DNA from: Parazoarcus communis | Lineage (GTDB): Bacteria; Pseudomonadota; Gammaproteobacteria; Burkholderiales; Rhodocyclaceae | Direction of reading: 5' to 3' | DNA: 64,000 nucleotides | Assembly: GCF_003111645.1 (NCBI RefSeq) | Contig: NZ_CP022187.1 | Span: forward strand, 682,001 to 746,000 | Shown: positions 55,414 through 63,911 of the stretch, piece after piece | Layout of the letters: each line of letters starts with the position of its first letter | How positions within the stretch are numbered: position 1 is the stretch's first letter | Position numbers and translations under genes: made by a program | Notes under the pieces: generated by a model | Databases searched by the model: none | Seen by the model: the letters and a program-made list of their open reading frames with translations, nothing else | What the model was told of the DNA's origin: nothing

Positions 55414-56061
55414 CTATCTCGGGAAGCTCGAATTGCACTGTGCGATACAGCGCGAGTACGCCGCATCACAAGCCGCATCGCTGCGACCGGCGACACCACC
55501 CTGACAGGACAGCGAGGCGTCTGCACAGCGACGGGTACAGGTATTCCAGTCGTCCTGGCCCGGGCCGGGCACATGCAGGGAGGGCGACAGGTGGCGCGGG
55601 CAGGAGCGCAGGTCGATGCGGCGGATCGGGCCCGGCAGTCGGGACCACTCGTCGGCGCTGAAATCGAGCGCGTCCTGCAGCGGACCGAGGTCTTCAGGCT
55701 GGATCAGCCCCGAGCGCAGCAGCGTGCTTGCAGCCCAGCAGTCGGCCCTGCGTGCGCCAGCGGGCGTGCGTTGCGCGCTGGCGGGCAGGCCGAGGTTGAG
55801 GCGGGAGCATTCGTGGGCGAACAGAAACAGCTGGCCGCGTTCATCCAGGCGCGGAATGGCCGCATGGTTGTAGCGGATGACCGGTCGTCCGCCCTCGATC
55901 CGCGTGCTGACGGCTGACGGCAGGGTCGGATCGGGGACTGCGACGACCATGCGGCCCTTCGCATCCACACATCCGCCGTAGAGCGTCTGATCCTGCGCGT
56001 GGCTTGCGTTGCCCAGAAGAGCGCTACACCATAGCGCCATGATCAATAGCAGTCTGCCCAT
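55414..56061 (-). CDS. Secreted Cys-rich protein of unknown function
   Basis: A 215-residue protein with a signal peptide (LLLIMALWCSALLGNASHAQ) and many cysteines after it. The C-terminal 45 residues contain two CX3C pairs (CTRRC and CIAQC) linked by CX6C-like spacings, suggesting a disulfide-stabilised helical hairpin. HECSRL in the middle could be metal binding but is not HExxH. The start at 56059-56061 follows a weak GGGATAC site. I do not recognise a family. Confidence 0.7.
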   Translation of the reverse strand: MGRLLLIMALWCSALLGNASHAQDQTLYGGCVDAKGRMVVAVPDPTLPSAVSTRIEGGRPVIRYNHAAIPRLDERGQLFLFAHECSRLNLGLPASAQRTPAGARRADCWAASTLLRSGLIQPEDLGPLQDALDFSADEWSRLPGPIRRIDLRSCPRHLSPSLHVPGPGQDDWNTCTRRCADASLSCQGGVAGRSDAACDAAYSRCIAQCNSSFPR

Positions 56062-56268
56062 TGTTGTCGTATCCCTTGCGCATGTGGCCTGGAACAGGCT
56101 CGCATGTTCGAGGATACGCCAGCATCCGCCCGGAATGAAGCCGGTGAAGCGGGAAGGGCAGGGGGAGAATTCATCGATGAGTGATCTGCAGGGCGCGAAA
56201 TGTGGCTTCGGCTGTACATCGCATGCGGGGACAAGGGGCGTGACGCGAGGCGCCGGCGGATGCGGCCG

Positions 56269-56775
56269 ATGAACGGTATTCGTTATCGGAACATGGTTTC
56301 GGGCGATCTCTCCGCAGTCATGGCCGTGCAGACCGAAGCCTACGGAGACGGCTTCATCGAGGGTGTCGAGGTGATTGCAGCGCGTCTCGAAGCGGCACCC
56401 GAGACCGCCTGGGTGGCCGAGGATGGCTACGGTGTCTGTGCATATCTGGTGGGCTACCCTTCGATGGAGGGTCGGATGACTTCGCTGGGGGGCTTGTTCC
56501 GCGTAGCGCCCGTGGCGGACTGCCTTTATCTGCACGATCTGGCCGTCTCGCCGCGGGCCGCCGGGCGCCGCGTCGGTCCCTCGCTGGTGCGCAAGGCGCT
56601 CGGCTTTGCCCAGGATGCGAGACTGAAGTCATCCACGCTGGTTTCGGTGCAGGCGTCGAGGGCATTCTGGTTGCGTCAGGGGTTTTGCGTTGCCATGCCG
56701 GATGCAGAGGAGTCGGCAAAGCTGGACAGCTATCCCGGCGATGCAGTGTACATGGCGAGGCGACTCGGGCCATGA
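56269..56775 (+). CDS. GNAT-family N-acetyltransferase
   Basis: A 168-residue protein with the GNAT core: YLHDLAVSPRAAGRRVGPSLVRKAL is the acetyl-CoA-binding motif A, followed by LVSVQASRAFWLRQGF. Upstream strands ETAWVAEDGYGVCAYLVGYP complete the fold. The substrate is unknown. The ATG at 56269 (MNGIRYRN) is chosen; the ATG nine bases upstream is possible. It is divergent from the Cys-rich secreted protein. Confidence 0.88.
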   Translation: MNGIRYRNMVSGDLSAVMAVQTEAYGDGFIEGVEVIAARLEAAPETAWVAEDGYGVCAYLVGYPSMEGRMTSLGGLFRVAPVADCLYLHDLAVSPRAAGRRVGPSLVRKALGFAQDARLKSSTLVSVQASRAFWLRQGFCVAMPDAEESAKLDSYPGDAVYMARRLGP

Positions 56776-56887
56776 TCGCAAGCGCGGGTGGGCCGGCGCC
56801 GCCCGAAGCGGATGCCCGCGCAGCCGCATGTGGGGACTGCAATCCGGATGCTGTGACACGTACTGTTTCTGTCCTGGGGGTGGATGA

Positions 56888-57343
56888 ATGGAATCGCGTT
56901 TTCTCAACGATCTCTCGCCGGGCGACCGCTTTGTCTGTGGCGGCGTCACGCTTACCGAGGCCGAGATCATCGGTTTCGCCCTGCACTACGACCCGCAGCC
57001 ATTTCACCTCGATGCCGGGGTCGCTGCAGATTCCATCTATGGCGGATTGATCGCAAGTGGTTTTCAGGTGGTGTCGCTGTGCTTTCGTATGTTCATACAG
57101 CAGGGGGTCCTCGCCGAATCGAGCATGGGTTCGCCCGGGATCGACGAACTGCGGTGGCTGGCACCGGTGCGGCCCGGCGACACGATTCGCACCGAGGTCG
57201 AAGTCGTCGAGTTGCGCCCCTCGCGTTCCAAGCCGGACCGGGGCATTGCGCGACTGGCGTACCGGGCGCTCAATCAGCGCGATGAAGTGGTCTCGAGCTT
57301 TTTCGTGAATCACCTGCTGCGGACCCGCAGCGAAGCGGAGTAG
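56888..57343 (+). CDS. MaoC-like hydratase/dehydratase
   Basis: A 151-residue hot-dog fold protein. The MaoC hydratase motif YDPQPFHLD (catalytic Asp and His) is present, with GGLIASGFQVVSLCFRMF and LRWLAPVRPGD. It would hydrate an enoyl-CoA or (R)-3-hydroxyacyl-CoA. The neighbours give no pathway. The start ATG at 56888 follows GGGGGTGGATGA. Confidence 0.9.
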   Translation: MESRFLNDLSPGDRFVCGGVTLTEAEIIGFALHYDPQPFHLDAGVAADSIYGGLIASGFQVVSLCFRMFIQQGVLAESSMGSPGIDELRWLAPVRPGDTIRTEVEVVELRPSRSKPDRGIARLAYRALNQRDEVVSSFFVNHLLRTRSEAE

Positions 57344-57375
57344 ACCGTAAAACAGGGCGGGAGCCGGGCAGGCGA

Positions 57376-57389
57376 TTGACCGGGGTCAT
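57376..57389. promoter_or_regulatory. FNR/DNR-type box upstream of nnrS
   Basis: TTGAC-N4-GTCAT (TTGACCGGGGTCAT) is close to the FNR/Anr/Dnr consensus TTGAT-N4-ATCAA in arrangement, with C/G in place of T/A in the half-sites. It lies 62 bases before the nnrS start. Oxygen- or NO-responsive control would suit this gene. Confidence 0.55.
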
Positions 57390-57451
57390 TTTTGTTCGCG
57401 CCGGGGTGAGGTGTAATCGGGCATCAAGACACCACTCCCGCAGAGATCATC

Positions 57452-58639
57452 ATGGCCCTGATTCCCCTCGAAGAGCCGACTACCCGGCGTATTCCCGCCG
57501 ACACTTTCTCGCTTTTCGCACTCGCCTTTCGCCCCTTCTACCTGCTGGCGGCAACGCTGGCCGTGGTCGCGATTCCGCTGTGGGTGCTCGTTTTTCTGGG
57601 GGTGCTCTCGACGCCGATACCCGGTATCTGGTGGCATGCACACGAGATGATCTTCGGGTTCGCTGCAGCGGTGATCGTCGGCTTTCTGTTCACCGCCGGC
57701 CGCAACTGGACAGGCATCGACACCCCGGCAGGCGGTCAGCTTGCCGGCCTCGCCGGGCTGTGGCTTGCAGGCCGGTTGGCAATGGCCTTCGGCAGCGGCT
57801 GGTGGGTGGCCGTCGTTGATGTGGCTTTTCTGCCGGTCGCAGCGGCGCTGCTGCTGCGTGTGCTGATCAAGGCCAGAAGCTGGCGCAATTATTTTCCCGG
57901 CGTCCTGCCCCTGCTGCTCGGTGCGGCCAATCTGCTGTTTCACCTTACCGTGAATGGCGCGGTGGCCATCGAACCGCTGATGGGGATTCACATCGCGCTT
58001 GGGCTGGTGGTGGTGCTTGAGATCGTCATCGGCGGGCGTGTGATTCCGATGTTCACCTTCAACTCGATGCGTGGCATCCGTCAGTGGCGCAATGCGCGCT
58101 TTGATCTGGTTGCGGCGCTGGTTGCCGGGCTCGCGCTGATGTTGTGGGCAACGGGTGCGACTGGCTGGGCGGGCGGCATCTCCCTGATCGCGGCGCTGCT
58201 GCAACTGGTGCGCTGGGGCGGCTGGAATCCCTGGGCAACGCGCAATACGCCCTTGCTGTGGATCCTGCACGCTTCCTACCTGTGGATTCCGCTCGGTCTG
58301 GCGCTGCTTGCCGCTTCGCAGTGGGGGCTGGTGGCACGGTCAGCCGGGGTTCATGCACTGGCGATCGGTGCCACGGGCGGCCTGATCATCGGCATGATGA
58401 CCCGCACGGCGCTTGGGCACACCGGGCGCATGCTGGTCGCCGGACGGCTGGAGGCGTTTGCCTATGGCCTGGTGCAAGTGGCCGCTGTCGCGCGGGTGCT
58501 GACCGTGGCCTTCATTCCGGCGGCTGCGATCGGTGGCATCCACCTCGCTGCCACGACCTGGGCGCTGGCGTTTGCGCTCTACCTGTGGCGCTACACGCCG
58601 TTTCTGCTCTACGCGCGGGTGGACGGTCGGGCCGGGTGA
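57452..58639 (+). CDS. nnrS: NnrS-family heme/copper membrane protein
   Basis: A 395-residue protein with about 12 membrane segments, beginning after 20 soluble residues (TFSLFALAFRPFYLLAAT). Family stretches: IWWHAHEMIFGFAAAVIVGF with the conserved His pair, VVLEIVIGGRVIPMFTFN and GMMTRTALGHTGR. NnrS is linked to nitric oxide metabolism and stress in denitrifiers. An FNR-type box precedes it, consistent with that role. Convergent with marR. Confidence 0.93.
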   Translation: MALIPLEEPTTRRIPADTFSLFALAFRPFYLLAATLAVVAIPLWVLVFLGVLSTPIPGIWWHAHEMIFGFAAAVIVGFLFTAGRNWTGIDTPAGGQLAGLAGLWLAGRLAMAFGSGWWVAVVDVAFLPVAAALLLRVLIKARSWRNYFPGVLPLLLGAANLLFHLTVNGAVAIEPLMGIHIALGLVVVLEIVIGGRVIPMFTFNSMRGIRQWRNARFDLVAALVAGLALMLWATGATGWAGGISLIAALLQLVRWGGWNPWATRNTPLLWILHASYLWIPLGLALLAASQWGLVARSAGVHALAIGATGGLIIGMMTRTALGHTGRMLVAGRLEAFAYGLVQVAAVARVLTVAFIPAAAIGGIHLAATTWALAFALYLWRYTPFLLYARVDGRAG

Positions 58640-58686
58640 GCTTGGCGCAATCGCACTGCCCGCCCTGCATCGCGCCACACCGGGGG

Positions 58687-59211
58687 TCAGGGCGTGCCGC
58701 TGTCCAGCGATGTGAGGTGGCGCTTCAGGCGGTTCAACAATTCGAGGAGTTGCGTCTTTTCAGCGTGGTCGAGCCCGCTGAACAGCTCGACGACCCAGCC
58801 TTCGTGTGACTTCGCCATCTGGCGGAAAGCCTTCTTGCCGGCCGGGGTCAGATGGACGGAGTAAGCGCGGCGATCGCGCGGGTCGTCGCGGCGCTCGACG
58901 AGGCCTTCTTCGACCAGCTTGTCGGTCAGGCCGGTGACGTTGCCACCGGTCACCATCAGCCGGCGAGACAGTTCGCGCATCTTCAGACCATCCGGGTTAC
59001 GGTCCAGCTGGGCCATCAGGTCGAAGCGGGGGAGTGTCGACTCGAAGCCCGTGCGCAACTGATTGCGCAGGCGGGACTCGACGATGTTGGTGCAGGTCAG
59101 CAGGCGCAACCACACCCTCAGTGCCTCATGATCATCGTCGGTCGCACGTGTCTCATGGTCGATGGTTTCCGGATCCTGGTCGGCGGAAAGGTCGTGTTGG
59201 GCTAGCGTCAT
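58687..59211 (-). CDS. MarR-family transcriptional regulator
   Basis: A 174-residue winged-helix regulator. The DNA-recognition part LKMRELSRRLMVTGGNVTGL and the wing VERRDDPRDRRAYSVHLTPAGKK are typical MarR. It is the final gene on the minus strand after the hydrolase and liv genes, 139 bases behind the hydrolase. It may control that set. The region 59290-59313 (ATCAT ... ATGAT in an AT-rich tract) is a possible operator. Confidence 0.9.
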   Translation of the reverse strand: MTLAQHDLSADQDPETIDHETRATDDDHEALRVWLRLLTCTNIVESRLRNQLRTGFESTLPRFDLMAQLDRNPDGLKMRELSRRLMVTGGNVTGLTDKLVEEGLVERRDDPRDRRAYSVHLTPAGKKAFRQMAKSHEGWVVELFSGLDHAEKTQLLELLNRLKRHLTSLDSGTP

Positions 59212-59289
59212 GGTGGTACCTGCTTGAAATGCAACAAACGGCCAGGGGCAGCCGGGTGATGGCGTATTTTACTCCTTGAAACCGGCTAA

Positions 59290-59313
59290 ATCATTTACGC
59301 CTAAATTTATGAT
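59290..59313. promoter_or_regulatory. AT-rich inverted repeat upstream of marR
   Basis: ATCAT at 59290-59294 and ATGAT at 59309-59313 frame an AT-rich tract in front of marR. MarR proteins usually bind AT-rich palindromes in their own promoter. The repeat is short, so this is a weak candidate. Confidence 0.3.
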
Positions 59314-59350
59314 GAAAAAGTTTGTTTGCGGCTGAAGGCCTTTCCGCGAT

Positions 59351-60247
59351 TCAGTCCGACAGTCCGTCGAACAGCTCGATTGTCGCTTCGAAGAGCGCCG
59401 AGTCGGGCCGGCCGAAGGCGTCGCACAGGGTGAGATGGTCATCTTCGGGCATCGCAACCGCACCTTTCCACACGGCTGCCCAGCCATTCTCAAGCAGGGC
59501 GAGCTGGCGCCGGAATTCGGCACTCTCCTTGCCGCCAACCGCGCCCAGCAGGGGTGCATCCGTCGCAGGCTGAAGCAGGATGGGGCTCAGCGTGGCGACA
59601 CGCTCGGGGTTGAAGTCGAGATCGGCGTCGAGCACCGGCACCGACGCCAGCGGCGCGAGATCGACGACCGGGCTGAGCGCAATGCCCGCTGCGACGAGGT
59701 GCTGCGGGAGGTCGGGGGCGAGCGCGGGCCAGTCGGTTGCCATGGCCATGCAGGTGAGATGTCCGCCCGCGGAGTGGCCCGATACCACGATGCGCCTGGC
59801 GTCGATGCCGTAGTGCGCTGCCTTGCGATACAGCCAGGCGATGCTGCGCCGGGTTTGCGCGGTGATTTCGTCCAGTGTGGTGGCCGGTGCGAGTCCGTAG
59901 TTCACTACCGCGACGGCGATACCGCGCTCAATGAAGGGCGGTGCGATCCACGAGAAATCGTCCTTGTGCAGACGCTTCCAGAATCCGCCGTGAATGAACA
60001 CCAGCAAGGGGTGCGGGCCCTCGCCGTGCGCCGGCAGGAAGAGGTCGAGGGTCTCGGCTGCGGCCGGACCGTAGCGCAGGTCGAGTTCGGCGGGATGGGC
60101 TGCACGCGCTTCCTTGCCGCGCACACCCCAGGCGGCGAGGCTGCCGGCAAAATCGGGCACGCGAATACTGACGTCGTATTCGCGCGCGAAATCGGTGCCG
60201 GGTGGGGGCTGCAGCCGATCGGGCAGCGAGGTGGGGTCAGACGCCAA
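59351..60247 (-). CDS. Kynurenine-formamidase-like alpha/beta hydrolase
   Basis: A 298-residue alpha/beta hydrolase with the HGGFWK oxyanion-hole motif and GHSAGG nucleophile elbow, the layout of arylformamidase-type and carboxylesterase-like enzymes; His is probably in PEDDHLTL. A TTG start (60245-60247) behind GGGAG gives an 11-base overlap with livF, while the ATG further up would lie deep inside livF. The coupling means the hydrolase acts on something the ABC system imports, perhaps an amide or ester of a branched carboxylate. The substrate is inferred. Confidence 0.8.
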   Translation of the reverse strand: MASDPTSLPDRLQPPPGTDFAREYDVSIRVPDFAGSLAAWGVRGKEARAAHPAELDLRYGPAAAETLDLFLPAHGEGPHPLLVFIHGGFWKRLHKDDFSWIAPPFIERGIAVAVVNYGLAPATTLDEITAQTRRSIAWLYRKAAHYGIDARRIVVSGHSAGGHLTCMAMATDWPALAPDLPQHLVAAGIALSPVVDLAPLASVPVLDADLDFNPERVATLSPILLQPATDAPLLGAVGGKESAEFRRQLALLENGWAAVWKGAVAMPEDDHLTLCDAFGRPDSALFEATIELFDGLSD

Positions 60248-60947
60248 GGTAACGCTCCCAGAGTTCAGGTTCGGCCGCGAGTGCGTCGTTGTCGCCGCTC
60301 CAGGGGCTGCGGCCCTTTTCGATGAAGGCATGGTGATCGGCAACCCGCATCAGTTCGTTGAGGTATTTGTCGATCACCAGAATGGCCTGTCCGCTGCGCT
60401 TCAGGCGTCCCAGCACTTGCCAGATCTCGCGCCGGATCAGCGGTGATATTCCCTCGGTGGCTTCGTCAAGGATGAGCAGGTGCGGATTCGTCATCAGCGC
60501 GCGGCCGATTGCGAGCATCTGCTGTTCGCCACCGGAGAGCTGGTTGCCCATGTTCTGAGCCCGCTCGGCGAGCCGGGGGAAGAGGGCGTGGATACTCTCC
60601 AGTGTCCATGGATCGGCGCGGCCGCTGCGGTTGGCGGCGAAGGCCAGCAGGTTCTCCTTGACCGTAAGGTTCGGGAAGATCTGCCGCCCCTCGGGTACCA
60701 GTGCCAGCCCCATCTGCGCAATGCGCTCGGTGGGCTGGCCGTCGATGCGCTCACCGAGGAAACGGATCTCGCCCGACCACGCCGGCAACTGGCCGAACAC
60801 CGCGCGCAAGGTCGTGGTCTTGCCCATGCCATTGCGCCCAAGCAGCGTGGCCGCCTCGCCCGGCTGTACCTCGAGGTTCATGCCGAACAGTACCTGGCTG
60901 GCGCCGTAGCCGGTTTCGAGGTTCTCGATCGATAGCAGGCTGCTCAT
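60237..60947 (-). CDS. livF: Branched-chain amino acid-type ABC transporter ATPase LivF
   Basis: A 236-residue ABC ATPase of the LivF type: Walker A GRNGMGKTT, ABC signature LSGGEQQML and Walker B LLILDEATEG. It is the second ATPase of the liv operon. It overlaps the hydrolase gene by 11 bases and livG by four (ATGA). Confidence 0.95.
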   Translation of the reverse strand: MSSLLSIENLETGYGASQVLFGMNLEVQPGEAATLLGRNGMGKTTTLRAVFGQLPAWSGEIRFLGERIDGQPTERIAQMGLALVPEGRQIFPNLTVKENLLAFAANRSGRADPWTLESIHALFPRLAERAQNMGNQLSGGEQQMLAIGRALMTNPHLLILDEATEGISPLIRREIWQVLGRLKRSGQAILVIDKYLNELMRVADHHAFIEKGRSPWSGDNDALAAEPELWERYLGV

Positions 60948-61717
60948 TGCACGGCCTCCGTTTCGGCTGACTCATCGTCGCCCAGGTAGGCGGAAATGAC
61001 CTGGGGATCGTTGCGGATCTGCTCGGGTGTGCCGCTGGCGATGACCGCGCCCGCGACCAGCACCGACACGCGGTCGGCGAGGCGGAAGACGGCATCCATG
61101 TCGTGCTCGACGAGGATCAGGGTATGGTCCTCGCGCAGGCTGTGGATCAGTTCGCCCATGCGTTTCGATTCTTCCGGGTCGGTGCCGGCCATCGGCTCGT
61201 CGAGCAACAGCAGACGCGGTTTGCACGCGAGCGCCATGCCGAGTTCGAGCGCGCGCTGTTTGCCGTGCGACAGGGTGCCGACGATCTGCTCCATGACGTC
61301 AATCAGTCCGACGCGGCGTGCGGCGTCCTCGGCGCCTTCATCAAGGTCGGACTCGTCCGCCACCGTGCCAAGAAAGTCGAACGAGTGTCCTGTGCGCGCC
61401 TGCACGGCGAGCGCCAGGTTCTCGCGCACCGTGAGCCTGGGCAGCAGGGTGGTGATCTGGAACGAGCGCACGATGCCGGCGCTTACCCGCTTGTGGATCG
61501 GCAGACGGGTGATGTCGCGCCCTTCGAACAGGATGCGGCCACTGTCAGGGGCGAGCTCGCCGCACAGCTGTGCCAGCAGGGTCGTCTTGCCCGCGCCGTT
61601 CGGCCCGATCAGCGCATGGATCTCGCCGGTGCGGATCTCGAGATTGCAGTGATCGGTCGCCACCAGGCCACCGAAGCGTTTGACGAGTTCCTGCACTTGC
61701 AGAATCGTGTGGCTCAT
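60944..61717 (-). CDS. livG: Branched-chain amino acid-type ABC transporter ATPase LivG
   Basis: A 257-residue ABC ATPase with Walker A GPNGAGKTT, the LivG-type signature LSHGKQRALE and Walker B LLLLDEPMAG. It overlaps livF and livM by four bases each, showing translational coupling. Confidence 0.95.
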   Translation of the reverse strand: MSHTILQVQELVKRFGGLVATDHCNLEIRTGEIHALIGPNGAGKTTLLAQLCGELAPDSGRILFEGRDITRLPIHKRVSAGIVRSFQITTLLPRLTVRENLALAVQARTGHSFDFLGTVADESDLDEGAEDAARRVGLIDVMEQIVGTLSHGKQRALELGMALACKPRLLLLDEPMAGTDPEESKRMGELIHSLREDHTLILVEHDMDAVFRLADRVSVLVAGAVIASGTPEQIRNDPQVISAYLGDDESAETEAVQ

Positions 61718-62751
61718 CGCGCATTCTCCTCGCCAGCGGATTTCCCGGGCACGGCAGCGGGCGCTCGTCGCGCTGCCAGGATGCGTTCGCGCAGGCTCAT
61801 GACCCCGTTTGGCGCAACCAGCACGATGAACAGCAGCAGGGCGCCCAGGATCAGGTTCCAGTGTTCGGTGTGAGTCGAGATCGTTTCTTCCAGCAGCAGG
61901 AAGATGGCCGCGCCGGTGATCCCGCCCCAGAAATAGCCCGACCCGCCAATGATCACCATCACCATCAACAGGCCGGACTGATGCCAGGTCAGTGTGTGCG
62001 GCGTCACCCCCATGCTGAGGTTCGCCAGTAGTGCGCCGGCCAGGCCGGCCAGACCGCCCGACAGCACGAAGGCCATCAGCTTGAGGCGGAAGACCGGGTA
62101 GCCGATGGCGGCCATGCGGCGCTCGTTCTCGCGGATCGCCACCAGGGCGCGGCCAAAACGCGAGGCCACGAGGCGGTAGAGGAGAACGAAGGCGAGACCC
62201 GCGGTAAACAGTACGAAGTAGTAGAAGGCGAGATCGCTTTCGAGTGACAGGCCGGGAATCTCCGAGCGCGCACTCAGTGGCAGTCCGTCGTCACCGCCGA
62301 ATTCGGGCAGGGACACCGCCAGGTAATAGAACAGCTGGGCGAAGGCCAGCGTGATCATGATGAAGTACACGCCGCGGGTACGCAGGCTGATGACGCCGAT
62401 CACCAGCGCGGCGAATGCCGCCAGCCCGACTGCAGCCGGAATCGCGACCCAGGCGGCGACCACGCCGTACTTGGCGAGAATGGCCACCCCATAGCCCCCT
62501 GCGCCCAGAAAGGCAGCGTGACCGAGGCTGATCATGCCGCCGTAGCCGAGAGCGAGATTGAGCGCACTGGCCGCCAGCGCCAGGATGAGCACACGGCTGC
62601 CGATACTGATGTAGAAGGGCTCGCCCAGCGAACTCATGATCAGCGGGTAGATGGCAAGGGCGAGGACCACGGCGATGGCCGTCCACGGGCCAGGCAGTCC
62701 GGCCAGCAGCGGCGTTTCGGGTGTGCGAAGGTGTGCGGATGTCGGGTTCAT
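61714..62751 (-). CDS. livM: Branched-chain amino acid-type ABC transporter permease LivM
   Basis: A 345-residue permease with eight to ten helices and the LivM segments LNLALGYGGMISLGHAAFLG and SLRTRGVYFIMITLAFAQL. A signal-like N-terminal extension lies before the first helix. The ATG 62749-62751 is chosen (MNPTSAHLRT); it follows livH by five bases. Confidence 0.93.
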   Translation of the reverse strand: MNPTSAHLRTPETPLLAGLPGPWTAIAVVLALAIYPLIMSSLGEPFYISIGSRVLILALAASALNLALGYGGMISLGHAAFLGAGGYGVAILAKYGVVAAWVAIPAAVGLAAFAALVIGVISLRTRGVYFIMITLAFAQLFYYLAVSLPEFGGDDGLPLSARSEIPGLSLESDLAFYYFVLFTAGLAFVLLYRLVASRFGRALVAIRENERRMAAIGYPVFRLKLMAFVLSGGLAGLAGALLANLSMGVTPHTLTWHQSGLLMVMVIIGGSGYFWGGITGAAIFLLLEETISTHTEHWNLILGALLLFIVLVAPNGVMSLRERILAARRAPAAVPGKSAGEENAR

Positions 62752-62756
62752 GTCGG

Positions 62757-63677
62757 TCAGCCTCGCGCAGGGAACAGGCCCTGAGGCCGGAAGAAGAGGA
62801 CGCATACCATCAGCAGGCTCACCATCATCGACGCCAGCGTGGGCCCAAGCGTGGCGGCCGTGGCGGAGTCGACGACGAGCTTGAGGCCGAAGGTGAGCAG
62901 AAGCCGGCCGAGGGTGTCGATCATGCCGACCAGCAGCGAGCCGACAAGCGCGCCGCGCATGGAGCCGATGCCGCCGATCACGATCACCTCGAATGCCGGA
63001 ATCAGGATCGATTCACCCATGCCGACCGAGACCGCCAGCAAGGGGCCGAGCAGCGCGCCTGCAAGTGCGCACAGTGCGGCGCCGAGCGCAAAGACGAAGG
63101 TGAACAGGGGCTTGATCCGGACGCCCATCACTGCGGCCATCTCCGGATTGGAGGCCCCGGCACGCATCCACATGCCGATACGGGTGCGGTTGACCAGCAG
63201 GTAGAGCCCGAGCGCGACGATCAGGCCGACGACGATGATGAGCATGCGGTAGGCCGGGTAGTACAGCTCGTCGGCCACCAGTTCGAGCGGGCCGGACAGG
63301 CTCTCGGGCATGCCGATCATCAGGGGCTGAGCGCCAAAAATGATCTTGATCGTTTCGTTCGCGATCAGGATCAGCGCGAACGTGGCCAGCACCTGCGACA
63401 GGTGACTCATCCGCTGCAAACGCCGGTAAAGCACCCGTTCGAGAATGGCGCCGATCAGCGCAGTGGCGATGATGGCCAGCAGCAGGGCCGGGAAGAAGCT
63501 CTGGAACGCCTGGTAGAAGGCTGCGGCGAGGAAGGCGCCGATCATGTAAAGCGAACCGTGGGCCAGGTTGATGAGGTCCATGATGCCGAACACCAGCGTC
63601 AGCCCGGCGGCCAGGAGGAACAGCATCAGCCCGTACTGCAGGCCGTTGAGCGCTTGTTCGAGAATCAGGTAGAGCAT
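62757..63677 (-). CDS. livH: Branched-chain amino acid-type ABC transporter permease LivH
   Basis: A 306-residue permease opening LEQALNGLQYGLMLFLLAAG, with GIMDLINLAHGSLYMIGAFL, the usual LivH EAA-type region and GGIGSMRGALVGSLLVG. It partners LivM in the membrane. The upstream gap to the binding protein contains a hairpin. Confidence 0.94.
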   Translation of the reverse strand: MLYLILEQALNGLQYGLMLFLLAAGLTLVFGIMDLINLAHGSLYMIGAFLAAAFYQAFQSFFPALLLAIIATALIGAILERVLYRRLQRMSHLSQVLATFALILIANETIKIIFGAQPLMIGMPESLSGPLELVADELYYPAYRMLIIVVGLIVALGLYLLVNRTRIGMWMRAGASNPEMAAVMGVRIKPLFTFVFALGAALCALAGALLGPLLAVSVGMGESILIPAFEVIVIGGIGSMRGALVGSLLVGMIDTLGRLLLTFGLKLVVDSATAATLGPTLASMMVSLLMVCVLFFRPQGLFPARG

Positions 63678-63875
63678 GGATGACCTGCCGGAAGTCAGGA
63701 GGCACGCTCAGATACACCATGGCCCGTGCGGGCGCTGGCGGGTCTGTTCAGTGCTGTGGTGAGAGAAAGCCGGTAAGGCAGGCCAAGGGCGATGATGGAG
63801 AACGATCCGCCCTCCGCCTGCGCGTACATGGCCGCCACGATGATGGTCCACAAGCCGCGCGGACGCTGCAGACAG

Positions 63876-63902
63876 GGTGCGCCGCCCTCGCGGGGGCGCA
63901 CC
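63876..63902 (-). terminator. Hairpin between the binding-protein gene and livH
   Basis: A GC-rich stem GGTGCGCC / GGCGCACC (27 bases overall) lies 10 bases beyond the binding-protein stop, with no U-tract. Such hairpins between a binding protein and its permeases often protect or attenuate the transcript. The rest of the 234-base gap shows no gene. Confidence 0.5.
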
Positions 63903-63911
63903 GCAGCCGCA

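Noticed and set aside
63695-63901. 68-residue minus-strand frame between livH and the binding-protein gene
   Set aside because: It has no ribosome binding site or recognised motif, overlaps the hairpin, and is probably non-coding leader sequence.
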